Program-made: the position numbers and the translations under genes
Source of the DNA: Marinoscillum pacificum
GTDB lineage: Bacteria > Bacteroidota > Bacteroidia > Cytophagales > Cyclobacteriaceae
DNA length: 64,000 nt
Assembly: GCF_024714495.1 (NCBI RefSeq)
Contig: NZ_JAMZMJ010000006.1
Location: 1-64,000, forward strand
Direction of reading: 5' to 3'
Shown here: one piece after another, positions 62,414 to 64,000 of the stretch
Layout of the letters: every line of letters begins with the position of its first letter
Numbering within the stretch: position 1 is the stretch's first letter
Notes under the pieces: model-generated
Databases searched by the model: none
What the model was told of the DNA's origin: nothing
The model's input: the letters and a program-made list of their open reading frames with translations, nothing else

Positions 62414-63628
62414 ATGAAATTAAGTAGAAGATATGTCTTCGCTATCGTTTTGGCCGTTTCATCCTGCTTGCAGGGAAACGGCCAAAATGTTTATTGTGGG
62501 TATGAAAATTTCCTCAATAGATATCAATTATCAGAGCAGGAATTGACTGATTCTAACCAACGAAACGTTGGCTACTTTTCTGAAAAATTTCAATACATCA
62601 TACCTACAGTCATCCACGTGTTCCATGATTCAACTGCTGGCAAACTATCAGAAGCACAGGTTTTATCTGGATTAGAAATTCTCAATAATGATTTTGCCGG
62701 CTTAAATGATGGTTGGGAGACTATCAGCCCAGAGTTTGATAGCATAAAGTCAACCTTAAATATCCGTTTCGTTTTAGCAAAAGTTGATCCCAATGGAGAA
62801 TTCACAACCGGAATAGTTTATCACGAAGATCCTGATTTAGTTATTAGCGAAAAACGACCGTTTGAATACGCCTGGGACAATTTTAAATACTTCAATATTT
62901 ATCTTCCTAAGTATGTTTACGAACCGGGCTCCAACTTTTCAGGATATACTTCTTATCCAAGTGAATACGTCAGTACAATAGGCGAAGATGGTATAGTCTT
63001 GAGTTCCGTGAGATGGGGTTTTGGAGATCAATCTGATCTGGAAATAGGAGATGACTGGGCCTCCATCAATACGCATGAAGCAGGGCATTGGCTCAACTTA
63101 AGACATACTTTTACTGGCGGTTGTGATGATGGTGACCTGGTAGATGACACCCCACCAACCTTAGGAGGATCTATTGAATTGGAAGGCTGCGAAAACAATG
63201 ACTTTAGCTGTGGAGTAAAGGTCAATGGTGAGAATTTCATGGATTATAATCATCGCTGTAAAAAGATGTTTACTAAAGGTCAGGTTCGGCGCATGCTTGA
63301 TGCATTGCAAGGACCTGCAAGACATCCTATTTGGCAAGAAGAAAACCTGGTAGCAACAGGACTTGGTGACTACTGGATAGAACCACTAAATATCGCTTCC
63401 TCAAAACCAATAATCTATCCGAACCCTGCATATGAAAATGTTAAAATCACTTGTGAAACACCATCCAAACTGAAGATTTACAGCTTTTCTGGAAACATAG
63501 TTCTTGACCAAAGTTTAAAAAAAGGAGAAAATAATGTTGATATCACATCACTGAAATTTGGCACTTATCTATACCAAATAACTGGAGGGAATACTTTTCA
63601 AACTGGTAAGCTTCTTTTATCAAAATAA
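62414..63628 (+). CDS. M43-like (pappalysin-type) zinc metalloprotease with T9SS sorting domain
   Basis: A 404-residue protein. The zinc motif HEAGHWLNLRHTF gives ligands His221, His225 and His231 with catalytic Glu222; the usual Gly in HExxHxxGxxH is Asn here. The Met-turn is Met276 in 'NFMDYNHRC', and the family signature 'DLVDDTPPT' precedes it. Conserved cysteines surround the Met-turn, as in M43 proteases. The C-terminal ~80 residues ('PIIYPNPAYENVKITCE' to 'TGKLLLSK') form a T9SS type-A sorting domain. The N-terminus (MKLSRRYVFAIVLAVSSC) also fits a lipobox (VSSC), but signal peptidase I cleavage near 'GNGQ' is more likely for a T9SS cargo. It follows the CHAT gene on the same strand. 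I infer an extracellular protease; its target is unknown. Confidence 0.93.
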   Translation: MKLSRRYVFAIVLAVSSCLQGNGQNVYCGYENFLNRYQLSEQELTDSNQRNVGYFSEKFQYIIPTVIHVFHDSTAGKLSEAQVLSGLEILNNDFAGLNDGWETISPEFDSIKSTLNIRFVLAKVDPNGEFTTGIVYHEDPDLVISEKRPFEYAWDNFKYFNIYLPKYVYEPGSNFSGYTSYPSEYVSTIGEDGIVLSSVRWGFGDQSDLEIGDDWASINTHEAGHWLNLRHTFTGGCDDGDLVDDTPPTLGGSIELEGCENNDFSCGVKVNGENFMDYNHRCKKMFTKGQVRRMLDALQGPARHPIWQEENLVATGLGDYWIEPLNIASSKPIIYPNPAYENVKITCETPSKLKIYSFSGNIVLDQSLKKGENNVDITSLKFGTYLYQITGGNTFQTGKLLLSK

Positions 63629-63657
63629 CAGTGAGTTGAAATCTATAAACCATTATC

Positions 63658-63682
63658 TAACAAATATTTTATTCATTTGTTA
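63658..63682. other. AT-rich hairpin downstream of the metalloprotease gene
   Basis: TAACAAAT (63658-63665) and ATTTGTTA (63675-63682) form a perfect 8-bp stem with a 9-base loop, 30 bases after the stop codon at 63628. The stem is AT-only apart from one G-C pair and no T run follows, so it is a poor terminator and is recorded only as structure. Confidence 0.3.
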
Positions 63683-63767
63683 ATTCACTTGAAAGAAAGT
63701 TAAGGACAATATTTTTCAGTTGAAAACAACCAGATTTACTGCCCCTTTTTTTATTTTCATACTTTCA

Positions 63768-64000
63768 TGCCGGCGAACACGAAGGGAAAAAATCATTTAG
63801 AAAAAATTCTTTTTGAAATCATCTGTCTCATGATCATCATGGTTATGCTCCACGGAATGATTCAGGGACTTATTTTATTTAATGGAAATACCTTGTCGGT
63901 TGCAGAGTTTATAGTGGCCGTAATTTCGGCTTGCTTTTTTTACCTATCCCGATTCAAAAATAAATTTGAGCAGCTTCGGGTACCACTGGTTATTTTCACC
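63768..64000 (+). CDS. N-terminal part of a membrane protein (runs off right edge)
   Basis: The frame opens with ATG at 63768 and stays open for 77 codons to the window end. After a short basic segment (MPANTKGKNHLEK) come two transmembrane helices, about residues 14-37 ('ILFEIICLMIIMVMLHGMIQ') and 45-60 ('VAEFIVAVISACFFYLS'), a basic loop (RFKNKF), and the start of a third ('LRVPLVIFT'). This layout resembles the membrane input region of Bacteroidota sensor histidine kinases, but no diagnostic domain lies inside the window. The function is left open. Confidence 0.6.

Noticed and set aside
1-64000. tRNA, rRNA, integrase or attachment sites
   Set aside because: No cloverleaf-like segment, rRNA-like sequence or recombinase gene was recognised in either strand.

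Overview
The window looks like chromosomal DNA of a Bacteroidota bacterium, probably of the Cytophagales type. The supporting signs are AT-rich DNA, an adjoining SusC/SusD pair, several proteins ending in type IX secretion (T9SS) type-A sorting domains, a LytTR response regulator next to a TPR histidine kinase, a 7TMR-DISM sensor fused to a DNA-binding domain, and little Shine-Dalgarno signal before start codons. The genus is not identified. I see no rRNA, tRNA, CRISPR array, insertion sequence or phage module.

Layout. Positions 1-1060 (minus) hold the 5' end of a secreted protein built from 105-residue repeats, which runs off the left edge. Positions 1287-5812 (plus) hold a SusC/SusD outer-membrane uptake pair that ends at a terminator. 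From 5859 to 58903 everything is on the minus strand. This 53 kb is dominated by five T9SS cargo proteins of 2089, 1016, 5784, 1017 and 4624 residues. Their N-terminal parts differ: beta-helix, LamG, BspA-like, Ig-like, cadherin-like, FG-GAP, SprB-like and cleaved-adhesin-like folds. Four of the five share a C-terminal block of about 740 residues (LRR, Ig-like, LRR, Ig-like, prealbumin-like domain, a near-invariant KVKRAxCSVRRF motif, sorting domain). The 2089-residue protein has a shorter version of it. The 1016- and 1017-residue proteins each lie directly downstream of a secreted fibre-like protein (544 and 878 residues), so the window holds two copies of a two-gene fibre-plus-LRR cassette.

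Regulation is embedded in the array. There is a membrane sensor with its own DNA-binding domain (12309-13955) and a TPR histidine kinase/LytTR pair (18968-21535). Candidate cis elements are a tandem 11-bp direct repeat upstream of the 2089-residue gene, three direct repeats spaced exactly 21 bp upstream of the 878/1017 cassette, and a strongly folding leader or N-terminal region at the start of the 878-residue gene. From 59196 the plus strand carries a secreted TPR-CHAT protease-like protein, an M43-type zinc metalloprotease with a sorting domain, and the start of a membrane protein that runs off the right edge.

Most distinctive observation. The motif around KVKRAxCSVRRF is identical in protein sequence between two cassette copies although about 22 of 108 nucleotides differ, all synonymously. 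Its cysteine is the only cysteine I find in either of the roughly 1000-residue proteins. I infer a family of surface adhesins with exchangeable heads, a common stalk and a conserved, functionally constrained cysteine site.
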